A stretch of 64,000 nucleotides of DNA, from the NCBI RefSeq assembly GCF_018342065.1, contig NZ_JAFDOE010000002.1, positions 1 to 64,000 of the forward strand, in the 5' to 3' direction. This stretch comes from Citrobacter sp. FP75 (GTDB taxonomy: Bacteria; Pseudomonadota; Gammaproteobacteria; Enterobacterales; Enterobacteriaceae). The translations under genes were made by a program, and so were the position numbers. Shown in pieces: positions 1-9,798 of this stretch. Each line of letters opens with the position of its first letter. Positions within the stretch are counted from its first letter, which is position 1. The notes beneath the pieces are model-generated. The model was not told the DNA's origin and ran no database searches. It was given only the letters and a program-made list of their open reading frames with translations.

Positions 1-77
1 GAACTCAGAAGTGAAACGCCGTAGCGCCGATGGTAGTGTGGGGTCTCCCCATGCGAGAGTAGGGAACTGCCAGGCAT
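1..77 (+). rRNA. rrfD: 5S ribosomal RNA, 3' part (partial)
   Basis: These 77 bases are identical to positions 245-321 of the complete 5S gene downstream, so this is the last 77 nt of a 5S rRNA whose 5' part lies before the window. Its place before tRNA-Thr and another 5S matches the distal end of the E. coli rrnD operon (5S, thrV, 5S). The symbol is assigned by this synteny. Confidence 0.95.
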
Positions 78-89
78 CAAATTTAGTGT

Positions 90-165
90 GCTGATATGGC
101 TCAGTTGGTAGAGCGCACCCTTGGTAAGGGTGAGGTCCCCAGTTCGACTCTGGGTATCAGCACCA
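90..165 (+). tRNA. thrV: tRNA-Thr (anticodon GGT)
   Basis: The 76-nt gene folds as a full cloverleaf. The acceptor stem is GCTGATA/TATCAGC, the anticodon arm is CACCC-TTGGTAA-GGGTG with anticodon GGT, and the T arm is CCCAG-TTCGACT-CTGGG. CCA is encoded at the 3' end. It reads ACC and ACU threonine codons. It lies between two 5S genes in the same transcript and is released by processing of the rRNA precursor. Confidence 0.98.
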
Positions 166-201
166 GTTTTTAGGTTAAAGTTCGGCGCATAGAAAAGAAT
201 T

Positions 202-321
202 TGTCTGGCGGCTGTAGCGCGGTGGTCCCACCTGACCCCATGCCGAACTCAGAAGTGAAACGCCGTAGCGCCGATGGTAGTGTGGGGTCTCCCCATGCGA
301 GAGTAGGGAACTGCCAGGCAT
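202..321 (+). rRNA. rrfF: 5S ribosomal RNA, second copy in the operon
   Basis: This is a complete 120-nt 5S rRNA. The ends pair as the terminal helix, with one G-U wobble because position 3 is T where the usual E. coli sequence has C. It is the second 5S gene of the operon, as in E. coli rrnD, and is followed at once by the operon terminator. No coding ORF overlaps it. Confidence 0.97.
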
Positions 322-331
322 CAAATAAGTG

Positions 332-361
332 AAAAGGCCATCCGAAAGGATGGCCTTTTTG
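332..361 (+). terminator. Rho-independent terminator of the rRNA operon
   Basis: A 12-bp perfect stem (332-343 with 348-359) with a GAAA loop is followed by a T run. On the other strand the stem is also followed by T-rich sequence, so it could end the convergent yhdWXYZ transcript as well. Confidence 0.92.
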
Positions 362-408
362 CGTTCATGCGTATCAAAAAACGACCGGATCTTTATCCGC
401 CGATGACT

Positions 409-1167
409 TTAATGTATCACTTGCGATAAAAATGCACGTGTACGTTCAGATCGTGGATTGGCAAAAAACTCATCCGGGGGAGCCTGTTCCACTATTTCGC
501 CAAGATCCATAAAGATCACTCTGTCCGCGACTGTACGGGCAAAGCCCATTTCATGTGTGACACACAGCATTGTCATTCCTGACTGTGCCAGACCAATCAT
601 GGTATCCAGCACTTCTTTCACCATTTCAGGATCCAGCGCAGAGGTGGGTTCATCAAACAACATGATTTTGGGTTTCATGCACAGTGAGCGCGCAATAGCC
701 ACACGTTGCTGCTGTCCTCCGGAAATTTGTCCCGGGAATTTATGCGCATGTTCCGCAATCCGAACCCGTTCAAGGTAGTGCATCGCCAGCACTTCAGCCT
801 CTTTCTTTGGCATCTTGTGGACCCAAATAGGGGCCAGCGTACAGTTTTGCAGGACCGTTAAATGAGGAAAGAGATTAAAGTGCTGAAAGACCATGCCGAC
901 TTCTTGTCTGACGCGCTCAATGTTGCGAATATCTTCATTAAGCTCAATTCCATCCACCACAATGCGGCCCTGCTGATGTTCTTCCAGATGATTAATACAG
1001 CGGATGGTTGTCGATTTACCAGAGCCAGAAGGCCCGCATAATACGATACGCTCCCCTTGCTTCACCTTCAGGTTAATATTCTTAAGAACATGAAACTGCC
1101 CATACCACTTGTTGACGTTTTCCAGCGTAATCATCGCGTCGGTAGACTGCATTAATAATTGGCTCAT
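409..1167 (-). CDS. yhdZ: Amino-acid ABC transporter ATP-binding protein YhdZ (AapP)
   Basis: This is the cytoplasmic ATPase of a polar amino-acid importer. Its 252 residues include Walker [10 protein letters not shown] (residues 45-53), the ABC signature ISGGQQQRV near residue 148 and Walker [13 protein letters not shown] near residue 170. It is the same length as E. coli YhdZ and nearly identical in the parts I recall. It is the last gene of yhdWXYZ, starting 7 nt after yhdY ends. The substrate in Enterobacteriaceae is not settled; the family (Rhizobium AapJQMP) takes up general L-amino acids. Confidence 0.95.
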   Translation of the reverse strand: MSQLLMQSTDAMITLENVNKWYGQFHVLKNINLKVKQGERIVLCGPSGSGKSTTIRCINHLEEHQQGRIVVDGIELNEDIRNIERVRQEVGMVFQHFNLFPHLTVLQNCTLAPIWVHKMPKKEAEVLAMHYLERVRIAEHAHKFPGQISGGQQQRVAIARSLCMKPKIMLFDEPTSALDPEMVKEVLDTMIGLAQSGMTMLCVTHEMGFARTVADRVIFMDLGEIVEQAPPDEFFANPRSERTRAFLSQVIH

Positions 1168-1174
1168 AAATTCC

Positions 1175-2278
1175 TCAGTGCGGTGTACGCCCGGTGTTAA
1201 AACGTTTTTCCAGATGCTGGCTGTAACGAGACATGCTGAAACAGAAAATCCAGTAAATTAGCGCGGCAAAAACGTAGCCTTCTGTCGACATTCCCAGCCA
1301 GGCCGGATCGACAGTCGCTTGTTGTACGCTGCTGAAGAGATCAAACAGACCAATGATGATGACCAGGCTGGTATCCTTAAACAGCGCGATAATCGTGTTG
1401 ACCAGGCCGGGAATGACCAACTTAAGCGCCTGGGGAAGAATAACCAGCCCTTGCGTCTTCCAGTACCCCAGCGCCAGTGATTCGGCAGCCTCATACTGGC
1501 CCTTTGGCAGGGCCTGTAATCCTCCGCGAACAACCTCTGCGACATAGGCCGACTGGAAAAGGATCACACCGACCAGCGCGCGAATCAGTTTGTCGATACT
1601 GGTACCTTCCGACATAAACAACGGAAGCATCACCGAAGACATAAACAGGACGGTGATCAACGGCACTCCGCGCCAGAACTCAATAAAAATAACGGATAAA
1701 ACCCGCACGACAGGCATATGAGAACGGCGACCCAATGCCAGTAAAATCCCCCACGGAAGCGCACCCGCAATACCGACGGACGCGATGATAAGCGTCAGCG
1801 TCAATCCGCCCCATTGCCGGGTTTCTACGCGTTCGAGACCGAAAAAGCCACCGTACATCAACCACCAAACCACAATGGGATATACCACTGCCCAGACGGC
1901 GATATAGCGGCCACGGTGGGTCATGGCTTTCCAGAACATAGGTACGATAGAAAGCAGACCGATAATCAGGGCCAGATTTATCCGCCAGCGCTGATCGTGT
2001 GGATAGAGCCCATACATGAATTGGCCAAAGCGTTCATGGATGAACACCCAGCAGGCCCCGGTTTTAGTACAGTCTGCGCGGGTAGACCCAACCCAGTTGG
2101 CCTGCAAAAATGCCCAGTTGAATAAGGGAGGAATGAACTCCCACATTAACCACATGCACAACAGCGTAAGCAGGCTATTTGACCAACTGGAGAACAGATT
2201 TTTACGCACCCACAACATAACGCGTCCTGCGTGGTTATTGTTTTGGCGCGCGGGGTGAGACAGCAGTGCTTTTGTCAT
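1175..2278 (-). CDS. yhdY: Amino-acid ABC transporter permease YhdY (AapM)
   Basis: This is an inner-membrane permease of the His/Glu/Gln/Arg/opine family. The 367 residues contain several hydrophobic segments and the EAA cytoplasmic loop (EAAESLALG...LPQAL) in the C-terminal half that docks on the ATPase. The second of two adjacent ATGs is chosen because it gives better spacing to the AAGGAG ribosome-binding site and the 367-residue E. coli length; the other begins at 2281. It would pair with YhdX as a heterodimeric pore. Confidence 0.94.
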   Translation of the reverse strand: MTKALLSHPARQNNNHAGRVMLWVRKNLFSSWSNSLLTLLCMWLMWEFIPPLFNWAFLQANWVGSTRADCTKTGACWVFIHERFGQFMYGLYPHDQRWRINLALIIGLLSIVPMFWKAMTHRGRYIAVWAVVYPIVVWWLMYGGFFGLERVETRQWGGLTLTLIIASVGIAGALPWGILLALGRRSHMPVVRVLSVIFIEFWRGVPLITVLFMSSVMLPLFMSEGTSIDKLIRALVGVILFQSAYVAEVVRGGLQALPKGQYEAAESLALGYWKTQGLVILPQALKLVIPGLVNTIIALFKDTSLVIIIGLFDLFSSVQQATVDPAWLGMSTEGYVFAALIYWIFCFSMSRYSQHLEKRFNTGRTPH

Positions 2279-2287
2279 CATGGCTCC

Positions 2288-3469
2288 TTAGCGCTCAATC
2301 AGTGCGATCCGACGGTTATAAATATTCATCAACAGAGAAATGCTCAGGCTGATGATCAGATACACCGACATGGTAATAGCGATGGTTTCAATGGCCTGCC
2401 CTGTTTGGTTTAGTACGGTTCCGGCAAACAGTGAAACCATATCCGGGTAGCCGATGGCCGCAGCCAGAGAGGAGTTTTTAACGATATTCAGGTACTGGCT
2501 GGTCAGTGGAGGAATAATGACGCGCAGCGCCTGTGGAATGATAACCTGGCGAAGCGTTACTGGATTTGGCAGGCCCAGTGAACGTGCGGCTTCATGCTGA
2601 CCATATGGAACCGCTTGAATACCGGCGCGAATAATTTCTGCAATAAATGCGGAGGTATACACTGAAAGCGCCAGCGTCAGCGCCGCCAACTCGGGAATCA
2701 GCACCATACCGCCACGGAAGTTAAACCCGCGTAATTCAGGGACATCCCAGTGAAGTGCTGCGCCAAAAAACCATTGTGAAATCATGGGCAAAAACACGAT
2801 CAGGGCCAGAGCAGTAGGCCAGGTTCTACGTAGCTGACCCGTTTTGGTCTGATGTTTTTTATTAAAGCGAAACAGCCCAATAGAGACGACAACAGCAATC
2901 AGGACGGAGGTGCAAAAGGCAACAAGGCCTTCTCCCATTTGCGGTGCCGGAATATAGAGCCCGCGGTTGCTCAGAAAGGCGAGATCCAATGCGTTAACGG
3001 CCTGACGTGGGCCGGGCAGATTACGTAATACGGCGAAATACCAGAAGAAGATTTGTAGCAGCGGGGGAATATTGCGGAACGTTTCGATATAAATTGTCGA
3101 GAACTTGCGCAGTAACCAGTTATCAGACAGTCGTGCCAGCCCAAGAAAGAAGCCGAGAAACGACGCAAAAACGATGCACAACGCAGAAACTAACAGCGTA
3201 TTGAGCAGGCCGACCAGAAATACCCGACCGTATGTATCGCCCTGCTCGTAGTCAATCAGATGCTGGACAATGCCAAATCCGGCACTTCGATCGAGAAAAG
3301 AAAATCCCGAGGTAATACCGCGACTGCTCAGGTTATTAATTGTGTTATGAATGAGATAGACCGCAATGCTGATGACCACAATGACGGCAAGTATCTGGAA
3401 TAACCAGGCGCGGACCGCAGGGTTAGAAAAGGAGAATGATCCTTTTACGTTTGAGCGGCGATGGAGCAT
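2288..3469 (-). CDS. yhdX: Amino-acid ABC transporter permease YhdX (AapQ)
   Basis: This is the second permease of the importer, 393 residues, with an N-terminal membrane segment, a periplasmic stretch and the C-terminal permease core carrying an EAA loop (EAARSLGLPNP...IPQAL). The frame stays open upstream to 3511, but the start at 3469 has a GAGG ribosome-binding site and matches the N-terminus of E. coli YhdX (HRRS.VKGS). yhdY follows 9 nt after its end. A hairpin separates it from yhdW. Confidence 0.93.
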   Translation of the reverse strand: MLHRRSNVKGSFSFSNPAVRAWLFQILAVIVVISIAVYLIHNTINNLSSRGITSGFSFLDRSAGFGIVQHLIDYEQGDTYGRVFLVGLLNTLLVSALCIVFASFLGFFLGLARLSDNWLLRKFSTIYIETFRNIPPLLQIFFWYFAVLRNLPGPRQAVNALDLAFLSNRGLYIPAPQMGEGLVAFCTSVLIAVVVSIGLFRFNKKHQTKTGQLRRTWPTALALIVFLPMISQWFFGAALHWDVPELRGFNFRGGMVLIPELAALTLALSVYTSAFIAEIIRAGIQAVPYGQHEAARSLGLPNPVTLRQVIIPQALRVIIPPLTSQYLNIVKNSSLAAAIGYPDMVSLFAGTVLNQTGQAIETIAITMSVYLIISLSISLLMNIYNRRIALIER

Positions 3470-3502
3470 AAGAAAACCTCGGTAACTATGACCCTGGGCT
3501 GA

Positions 3503-3520
3503 GCGCCGCATTTGCGGCGC
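3503..3520 (-). promoter_or_regulatory. Intercistronic hairpin between yhdW and yhdX
   Basis: The 7-bp GC-only stem GCGCCGC/GCGGCGC with a 4-nt loop lies in the gap between the binding-protein gene and the permease genes. There is no T run, so it is not a simple terminator. By analogy with other ABC operons it may protect the yhdW message from 3' decay and raise binding protein over permease; that role is inference. Confidence 0.6.
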
Positions 3521-3538
3521 CCGTTACATCACTACGGA

Positions 3539-4564
3539 TTAGCGCACCGGCGGTGCATACTGAATACCGCCGTTATTCCAGAGGTTGTTCTGTCCACGTT
3601 TGATCTTCAGTGGACTTTCCGATCCCACGTTACGTTCAAAGATCTCCGAGTAATTCCCTACCTGCTTAATAATGTGGTAAGCCCATTTGTTATCCAGCTT
3701 AAGATCTTTGCCGTAGTCACCCTCTTTACCTAACAGGTGTGCCATATCTGGTGTTGCCGGATTAGCAGCTTTTTCATCGACGTTTTTCGAACTAACGCCC
3801 ATCTCTTCAGCGTTCAGCATGGCGAATAGCGTCCAGCGAACGATGGAGAACCACTCATCATCACCACGACGCACGACAGGTCCCAGCGGCTCTTTAGAGA
3901 TAACTTCGGGTAGGACGATCCATTCTGCGGGATTGCTGAGTTTGATTCGCAGGGCGTACAGCTGAGACTGGTCGGAGGCAAGCGTATCGCAGCGGCCAGA
4001 TTCCAGTGCCTTAGCGGATTCGTCCGAGCGGTCAAAGGTGACGGGGGTGTACTTCATGTTGTTGGCCTTAAAGTAATCGGCCACGTTCAGTTCGGTATCT
4101 GTTCCTGCCTGGATGCAAACCGTTGCGCCATCCAACTCTTTAGCGCTCTTCAGTCCCGCTTTATTGTGGGTAAGAAAACCAATGCCGTCGTAATACGTTA
4201 CGCCAGTGAAAGACATGCCCATACCTGCATCACGAGAGGAGGTCCAGGTGGTATTACGTGAAAGCAGATCGACTTCACCAGACTGTAAAGCCGTAAAGCG
4301 CTCTTTGGCGGTGAGTGGGGTATATTTTACTTTTGTGTCATCACCAAATACGGCAGAGGCAACACCGCGGCAAACATCGACATCGATACCTGAAAATTTA
4401 CCGTTTGCATCGGCGTAAGAAAAGCCAGGCAAACCATCACTGATACCGCATTGTACAAACCCTTTTTTCTTTACAGCATCAAGCGTTGCGCCGGCATGTG
4501 CCTGATTTGCAATCGCAAGCAACACGCCGGCCGCAGCCAGGCTGGCTATTATCATCTTTTTCAT
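3539..4564 (-). CDS. yhdW: Periplasmic amino-acid-binding protein YhdW (AapJ)
   Basis: This is the solute-binding protein of the importer, 341 residues. It has a signal peptide (MKK, hydrophobic core, AxA-type cleavage after NQAHA near residue 24) followed by a bilobed family-3 binding fold, with the typical KERFTALQSGEVDLL segment that contacts ligand. It is full length, with a C-terminus ending in APPVR like E. coli. It is the first gene of the operon, and its start has an AGGA ribosome-binding site. Confidence 0.95.
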   Translation of the reverse strand: MKKMIIASLAAAGVLLAIANQAHAGATLDAVKKKGFVQCGISDGLPGFSYADANGKFSGIDVDVCRGVASAVFGDDTKVKYTPLTAKERFTALQSGEVDLLSRNTTWTSSRDAGMGMSFTGVTYYDGIGFLTHNKAGLKSAKELDGATVCIQAGTDTELNVADYFKANNMKYTPVTFDRSDESAKALESGRCDTLASDQSQLYALRIKLSNPAEWIVLPEVISKEPLGPVVRRGDDEWFSIVRWTLFAMLNAEEMGVSSKNVDEKAANPATPDMAHLLGKEGDYGKDLKLDNKWAYHIIKQVGNYSEIFERNVGSESPLKIKRGQNNLWNNGGIQYAPPVR

Positions 4565-4650
4565 AGAGCATCCTGTGTGGAGGAATTATTGTTATGGAGA
4601 CGTTCTGAAAACGTCTTTTACCTGTCTGTGTCTTTGGCCATACTCTTCTA

Positions 4651-4666
4651 AGCAAAGGTAGTGCCA
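4651..4666 (-). promoter_or_regulatory. Predicted sigma-54 promoter of yhdWXYZ
   Basis: On the minus strand the sequence reads TGGCACTACCTTTGCT. It matches the sigma-54 -24/-12 pattern (TGGCAC...TTGCW) with exactly 10 nt between the invariant GG and GC. Transcription would begin near 4640, about 75 nt before yhdW. E. coli yhdW is known as a nitrogen-limitation (NtrC) target, which fits. Confidence 0.75.
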
Positions 4667-4728
4667 GTTTTTTGCGACCGAATATTCGACGCAGTATGCA
4701 GAGTGTAGACAGGAAAAAATAAATGCAG

Positions 4729-4745
4729 CGCCCTGAAGTGGTGCA
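4729..4745 (-). promoter_or_regulatory. Possible NtrC enhancer site upstream of yhdW
   Basis: The 17-bp window CGCCCT-GAAGT-GGTGCA has one perfect half (GGTGCA) and one weak half of the NtrC consensus TGCACC-N5-GGTGCA. It lies about 90-105 bp upstream of the predicted start, a usual enhancer distance. Only one half-site is convincing. Confidence 0.4.
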
Positions 4746-4989
4746 AAATTGAAACGTAAGCCACATTTCAGCGCAAAAAAATTAAAATTCAGACAGAACG
4801 CGTGATAACGATTTCGGGCGTTAATATTGATGGCGTGAGAATAATGAAGAGAAGACGTGTTGTTACTAAGAATACAAAAAATGCTAATTTTACATCGTGG
4901 ATATGTGAAGGAAATCTATAATAATCTTATTCTATGATTGATATCTTACACCAACGTTTTGTCTTATATAAAAATTTATCTTTGTGGCT

Positions 4990-5015
4990 AAAAGCGCGGC
5001 AGGTACCGCGCTTTT
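4990..5015 (-). terminator. Terminator of yhdV
   Basis: The 10-bp stem AAAAGCGCGG/CCGCGCTTTT with a 6-nt loop lies 8 nt downstream of the yhdV stop codon. In the minus direction the stem ends in a T run. Confidence 0.85.
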
Positions 5016-5023
5016 AAGAGGAT

Positions 5024-5245
5024 TCATTTGGTCAGGGCAACGATCCCGAGCGTCAGACCTGCAACGGCGGCAGCACCACCGGCGATTGCGCCTGCGGTTT
5101 CCCAGTTATCCTGCGTGGTGCCTTTCATACAAGTATTGGTATGAACCAGGCGGCCCTGATCGTCATAAACAGGTACGCAAGGAGAATCGTGTGCACAGCC
5201 TGCCAGTAATGCCGTCAGCAATGCAACGGGTATTAATCTTTTCAT
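5024..5245 (-). CDS. yhdV: Small outer-membrane lipoprotein YhdV
   Basis: A 73-residue protein with a lipoprotein signal: MKR, a hydrophobic stretch, then lipobox LLAGC with lipidated Cys near residue 17. The mature part has a second Cys pair region (SPCVPVY, TNTCMKG) and ends in a glycine- and alanine-rich hydrophobic segment (AGAIAGGAAAVAG...). It matches E. coli YhdV almost residue for residue. Function is unknown. It is a single-gene unit with its own terminator, in the same place next to acrF as in E. coli. Confidence 0.92.
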   Translation of the reverse strand: MKRLIPVALLTALLAGCAHDSPCVPVYDDQGRLVHTNTCMKGTTQDNWETAGAIAGGAAAVAGLTLGIVALTK

Positions 5246-5481
5246 GGTGTTACCTCTAAAATAAGCGTTTCGCTAATAAAGCAATGACTAACGCAAAGCT
5301 ATCTGCGAAATCGAGAGCTATTTTACCACTTCTTAAAAAAAGACTGACATGAGGAATAATCTCAATTCGTGTGGTTTGTAAACATAATGAATAAATCAGG
5401 TGGCAATAGATGCTTTTTCGGTGAGAGGTGAGAAAAAATAAACAGCTATCTTATTAATAAATAAAGATCTCAACATCAGGT

Positions 5482-5507
5482 AAAAAGGCGTCCGAGGACG
5501 CCTTTAT
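5482..5507 (-). terminator. Terminator of acrEF
   Basis: The stem AAAGGCGTCC (5484-5493) pairs with GGACGCCTTT (5496-5505) around a 2-nt GA loop. On the minus strand it is followed by a T run. It lies just after the acrF stop codon. Confidence 0.9.
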
Positions 5508-5515
5508 TTTACAAA

Positions 5516-8500
5516 TTAATTGCTATGCCGACTAAAACGTCGTCTAACGACAACAAAGAAGACGGGGACGAAGAAGATGGCTAACAATGTGGCGGTGAGC
5601 ATCCCCCCCATAACGCCGGTGCCGACCGCATTTTGCGCGCCACTACCTGCGCCGCGACTGATGACCAGCGGCATAACTCCCAGAATAAAGGCCAGGGAAG
5701 TCATCAGGATAGGGCGAAGACGCATGCGGGAGGCTTCCAGTGTTGCCTCAATCAAGCCTTTGCCTTCTTTATCCATCAGGTCTTTGGCAAACTCCACAAT
5801 CAGTATGGCGTTTTTGGCAGAGAGACCAATGGTGGTGAGCAGGCCGACCTGGAAGTACACATCGTTATTCATCCCACGCAGCGACGCGGCTAACAACGCA
5901 CCGACAACACCAAGCGGTACCACGAGCATGACGGAGAATGGAATTGACCAACTCTCATATAATGCGGCAAGACAAAGGAAGACAACGATTAACGAGATGG
6001 CATACAGCGCGGGTGCCTGGTTACCTGACAAGCGTTCCTGATAGGACATACCGGTCCAGTCATGACCAATACCGGTTGGCAGTTTCTCTGCCAGGCTTTC
6101 CATCAGCGCCATTGCTTCACCGGTACTTCTACCCGGTGCAGCCTCTCCCAGTAGCTCCATTGATGGCATACCGTTGTAGCGTTCCAGTCGCGGTGAGCCA
6201 TAAACCCATTGAGAAGAGCTAAATGTTGAGAATGGTACCATTTCACCATTGGCGCTGCGGACATACAGATTATTGATATCCTCCGGCAACATACGGAATT
6301 TTGCATCAGCCTGGACATACACTTTTTTCACGCGACCACGGTCAATGAAGTCATTGACGTAATAACCCCCCAGTGCAGCGGAGATGGTTTGGTTAATATC
6401 AGATAAGGAGACGCCCAGCGCCTGCGCTTTTTCCTGATCCACATCCAGCTTGAACTGTGCGGTATCTTCCAGGCCGTTAGGCCGTACGCGAACCAGCAGG
6501 TCCGGGTGTTTTGCAACCATCCCCAGCAACTGATTACGTGCCTGAGTCAACGCCGTGTGCCCCAGCCCGCCCTGGTCAATCAACTCGAAGTCAAAGCCGG
6601 TTGCCGTACCCAATTCAACAATGGCTGGCATGTTGAAGGGGAACACCAGACCGTCACGAATCTGGCTAAAGGCGCGGGTCGCACGGGCAATAATCGATTC
6701 AACGTTATTCTCTTTTCCGCTACGCTCTTCCCAGGGCTTGAGGCTGACAAACGCCATCCCGGAGTTTTGACCTTGTCCGCTGAAGCTAAAACCGTTAACC
6801 GTAAAGACGCTTTCAACGTTGGCTTTCTCGGTGTTCAGGTAGTAGTGGGTTACCTGGTCCAGCACCTTTTGGGTGCGTTCCTGCGTTGCGCCAGCCGGAA
6901 GCTGAATCATGGTCAGGAATACGCCCTGATCCTCTTCTGGCAGGAAGGAGGTTGGCAGGCGCATAAACAGCACCGCCATCCCAACAACGATGATCAGATA
7001 GACGATCAGATAACGCCCGGTTTTACGGACAATACCGCTGACACTATTAGTGTAGTGGTTGACGCTGTGGTCGAATTTGGCATTAAACCAGCCAAAGAAA
7101 CCGCTCTTTTTCTCGTGATGCTCTGCTGACACTGGTTTGAGCAATGTGGCACAAAGCGCAGGAGTCAGAATCAATGCGACCAGCACGGAAAGCGCCATGG
7201 CAGAAACGATGGTGATAGAGAACTGGCGGTAAATCGCTCCAGTGGAGCCGCCAAAGAAGGCCATCGGGATAAACACCGCTGACAGCACCATAGCGATACC
7301 CACCAGCGCCCCTTGAATCTGCGACATGGATTTCTCCGTCGCCTCTTTGGGGGGCAGGTTTTCTTCCACCATCACGCGTTCAACGTTCTCGACCACCACT
7401 ATCGCATCATCGACCAGTAGGCCGATGGCGAGCACCATCCCGAACATTGTCAGGGTGTTTATCGAGTAGCCAAACGCCGCCAGTATGGCAAAGGTTCCTA
7501 GCAGTACGACGGGGACGGCGATGGTTGGAATGAGCGTGGCGCGGATGTTTTGTAGGAACAGGTACATTACCAGGAACACCAGCACAATCGCTTCAAACAG
7601 CGTTTTCACCACCTCATGAATGGAGATAGTGACGAACGGTGTGGTGTCGTATGGGTAAACGACTTTCATTCCCTGCGGGAAGAACGGTTGCAGTTCAACC
7701 AGTTTGGCTTTAATTGCGTTGGCGGTATCCAGTGCGTTTGCACCGGTTGCCAGCTTAATACCCAGACCGGAGGCCGGTTTACCGTTAATACGTGCAACGA
7801 CGTTGTAGTTTTCACCACCCAGCTCAATTCGCGCTACATCCTTCAGATGGACAACAGAGCCGTCGCTGTTCACGCGTAAGGTCACTTTGCCGAACTCTTC
7901 AGGGTCTTTCAGACGCGTTTGCGCAATGATTGAGGCGTTAAGCTGTTGATTGGGTAATGCAGGTGTCCCCCCTAACTGACCTGCGGCTATCTGATCGTTC
8001 TGCACTTTCAACTGATTAATGACATCAACCGGCGTAAGCTGGTATTTGTTCAATAAATTTGCATCCAGCCAGATACGCATGGCGTACTGCGCACCAAACA
8101 GCTGCACATCACCCACGCCATTCAAGCGGCTGATGGCGTCTTTAACGTTAGAAGCGACATAGTCAGAGATGTCATCTTGCGTAGTCTGCGGATTGTCAGA
8201 AACAAAACCTGCGACCATCAGAAAGCTGCTGCTTGATTTCTCAACGCCAATACCCTGCTGCTGGACTTCCTGCGGCAGTAAAGGAGTCGCGAGCTGCAGT
8301 TTGTTTTGTACCTGCACCTGAGCGATATCGGGATCGGTACCGGACTGGAACGTCAGTGTGATAGTCACGCTGCCAGCAGAGTCGCTGGTGGAGGACATAT
8401 ACATCAGGTTATCGATACCATTCATGTTTTGTTCGATAACCTGCGTAACGGTGTCCTGCACCGTTTGCGCATCCGCACCAGGGTAGGTTGCGGAAATAGC

Positions 8501-8629
8501 AACGGCTGGGGGCGCAATAGTAGGGTACTGCGCCACAGGCAGTTGCATGATTGCCAGCGCACCTGCCATCATCAAAATGATGGCCAGTACCCAGGCAAAG
8601 ATAGGACGCCTAATAAAAAAGTTTGCCAT
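5516..8629 (-). CDS. acrF: Multidrug efflux RND transporter AcrF
   Basis: This is the inner-membrane proton/drug antiporter of the AcrEF-TolC tripartite pump. At 1037 residues it is full length for the HAE1 RND family (E. coli AcrF 1034). It begins with the typical [17 protein letters not shown] helix. The proton-relay aspartates are present in [16 protein letters not shown] (about residues 407-408), and the partner lysine in [13 protein letters not shown] (about residue 940). Twelve membrane helices and two large periplasmic loops follow the family layout. It starts 11 nt after acrE ends. In E. coli the locus is normally silent under H-NS. Confidence 0.96.
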   Translation of the reverse strand: MANFFIRRPIFAWVLAIILMMAGALAIMQLPVAQYPTIAPPAVAISATYPGADAQTVQDTVTQVIEQNMNGIDNLMYMSSTSDSAGSVTITLTFQSGTDPDIAQVQVQNKLQLATPLLPQEVQQQGIGVEKSSSSFLMVAGFVSDNPQTTQDDISDYVASNVKDAISRLNGVGDVQLFGAQYAMRIWLDANLLNKYQLTPVDVINQLKVQNDQIAAGQLGGTPALPNQQLNASIIAQTRLKDPEEFGKVTLRVNSDGSVVHLKDVARIELGGENYNVVARINGKPASGLGIKLATGANALDTANAIKAKLVELQPFFPQGMKVVYPYDTTPFVTISIHEVVKTLFEAIVLVFLVMYLFLQNIRATLIPTIAVPVVLLGTFAILAAFGYSINTLTMFGMVLAIGLLVDDAIVVVENVERVMVEENLPPKEATEKSMSQIQGALVGIAMVLSAVFIPMAFFGGSTGAIYRQFSITIVSAMALSVLVALILTPALCATLLKPVSAEHHEKKSGFFGWFNAKFDHSVNHYTNSVSGIVRKTGRYLIVYLIIVVGMAVLFMRLPTSFLPEEDQGVFLTMIQLPAGATQERTQKVLDQVTHYYLNTEKANVESVFTVNGFSFSGQGQNSGMAFVSLKPWEERSGKENNVESIIARATRAFSQIRDGLVFPFNMPAIVELGTATGFDFELIDQGGLGHTALTQARNQLLGMVAKHPDLLVRVRPNGLEDTAQFKLDVDQEKAQALGVSLSDINQTISAALGGYYVNDFIDRGRVKKVYVQADAKFRMLPEDINNLYVRSANGEMVPFSTFSSSQWVYGSPRLERYNGMPSMELLGEAAPGRSTGEAMALMESLAEKLPTGIGHDWTGMSYQERLSGNQAPALYAISLIVVFLCLAALYESWSIPFSVMLVVPLGVVGALLAASLRGMNNDVYFQVGLLTTIGLSAKNAILIVEFAKDLMDKEGKGLIEATLEASRMRLRPILMTSLAFILGVMPLVISRGAGSGAQNAVGTGVMGGMLTATLLAIFFVPVFFVVVRRRFSRHSN

Positions 8630-8640
8630 GTCCGGTTACC

Positions 8641-9798
8641 TTATTGCGCCGCAGTCGCTGCCGGGGCATCAGTGGTGGCTTTAACCTGCACGCCTGGACG
8701 CGCTTTCTGTAAACCACTCACGATGACTTTGTCGCCTGACTGTAGGCCTTCGCTAATCAGCCACTTGTCGCCAATAGCTTGCACGGCGATGACCGGGCGA
8801 GCCTCAACCTGACTCTTGTCGTTGACGACCATCACGGTGGCATCGCCGCGTGGCGTACGTGTCACTCCCTGTTGCGGAACAAGGATGGCATTGGGTTGAA
8901 CGCCTTCATCAACGCGCGCACGTACGAACATGCCGGGCAGGAGGGTGTGCTGCGGGTTAGGGAACACGGCTCTGAGGGTGATCGAACCGGTACTTTCATC
9001 AACCGTCACGTCAGAAAATTGCAGCGTGCCCTTCAGCGGATATGACTGACCATTCTCCATTACCAGTTCGACGGTGCTGCTGGTGCTGTCTTTATGCAGA
9101 CTGCCTTGTGCTATGGACTGTTTGAGGCGCATAAAGTCGTTACTGGACTGCGTCACGTCAACATAAATCGGATCCAGCTGTTGCACGGTGGCGAGTTCTG
9201 TCGCCTGACCATTAGTGACCAGTGCGCCTTCGGTGACGTTAGATTTACCAATACGTCCACTAATGGGGGATGTCACTTTGGTGTAGGCAAGGTTGATGCG
9301 GGCACTTTCGACAGCAGCTTTGGCGGCAATAACTGAGGCATCGGCCTGACGGGCATCAGCAATCGCCTGATCGTACTCTTGCTGACTGATGTATTTTGTT
9401 CCGACCAGTGGAACATAACGTTTTACCGTTAAGTGTGCGATTGCTGCCGCGGCTTCACTCTTTGCCAGTTCGCCTTTGGCGCTGTCATAGTTAGCCTGGT
9501 AGGTCGCAGGATCGATCTGATAAAGCGACTGGCCAGCTTCAACATCGCTGCCTTCAGTGAAATTCCTTTTGAGTACGATCCCGCTGACCTGGGGGCGGAC
9601 TTCTGCAATGCGAAATGAGCTTGTACGCCCAGGTAATTCGGTCGTCACGGCCAGGGGGGCCGACTCGACAACATGGACAGTCACCTGTGGCTCGGTGGGA
9701 TGAGCTTGCGTTTCGCCCTGATCATTACAACCGGCGAGTAATGCAGCGGAGATGATGATGAATGAGGGCAGGAGCGAGAACCTGGCAGTTTTCGTCAT
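8641..9798 (-). CDS. acrE: Multidrug efflux membrane-fusion lipoprotein AcrE
   Basis: This is the periplasmic adaptor that joins AcrF to TolC. The 385 residues begin with a lipoprotein signal ending in LLAGC (Cys near residue 23). Next come the barrel-sandwich lipoyl halves (VSGIVLKRNFTEGSDVEAGQSLYQID and ISGRIGKSNVTEGALV) around a coiled-coil hairpin, then a beta-barrel and a membrane-proximal domain. An AAGGA ribosome-binding site precedes the ATG. It is first in acrEF and divergent from the repressor gene acrS. Confidence 0.95.
   Translation of the reverse strand: MTKTARFSLLPSFIIISAALLAGCNDQGETQAHPTEPQVTVHVVESAPLAVTTELPGRTSSFRIAEVRPQVSGIVLKRNFTEGSDVEAGQSLYQIDPATYQANYDSAKGELAKSEAAAAIAHLTVKRYVPLVGTKYISQQEYDQAIADARQADASVIAAKAAVESARINLAYTKVTSPISGRIGKSNVTEGALVTNGQATELATVQQLDPIYVDVTQSSNDFMRLKQSIAQGSLHKDSTSSTVELVMENGQSYPLKGTLQFSDVTVDESTGSITLRAVFPNPQHTLLPGMFVRARVDEGVQPNAILVPQQGVTRTPRGDATVMVVNDKSQVEARPVIAVQAIGDKWLISEGLQSGDKVIVSGLQKARPGVQVKATTDAPAATAAQ

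Larger units (their letters stand above)
4565..4989. other. AT-rich intergenic region between yhdW and the yhdV terminator
   Basis: This gap holds the yhdW promoter elements described separately, close to yhdW. The remainder, roughly 4760-4989, is strongly AT-rich and shows no ORF with a credible ribosome-binding site. Confidence 0.7.

Noticed and set aside
6506-7129. 207-codon ORF opposite acrF
   Set aside because: Antisense shadow of an intact RND transporter; no start signal or domain.
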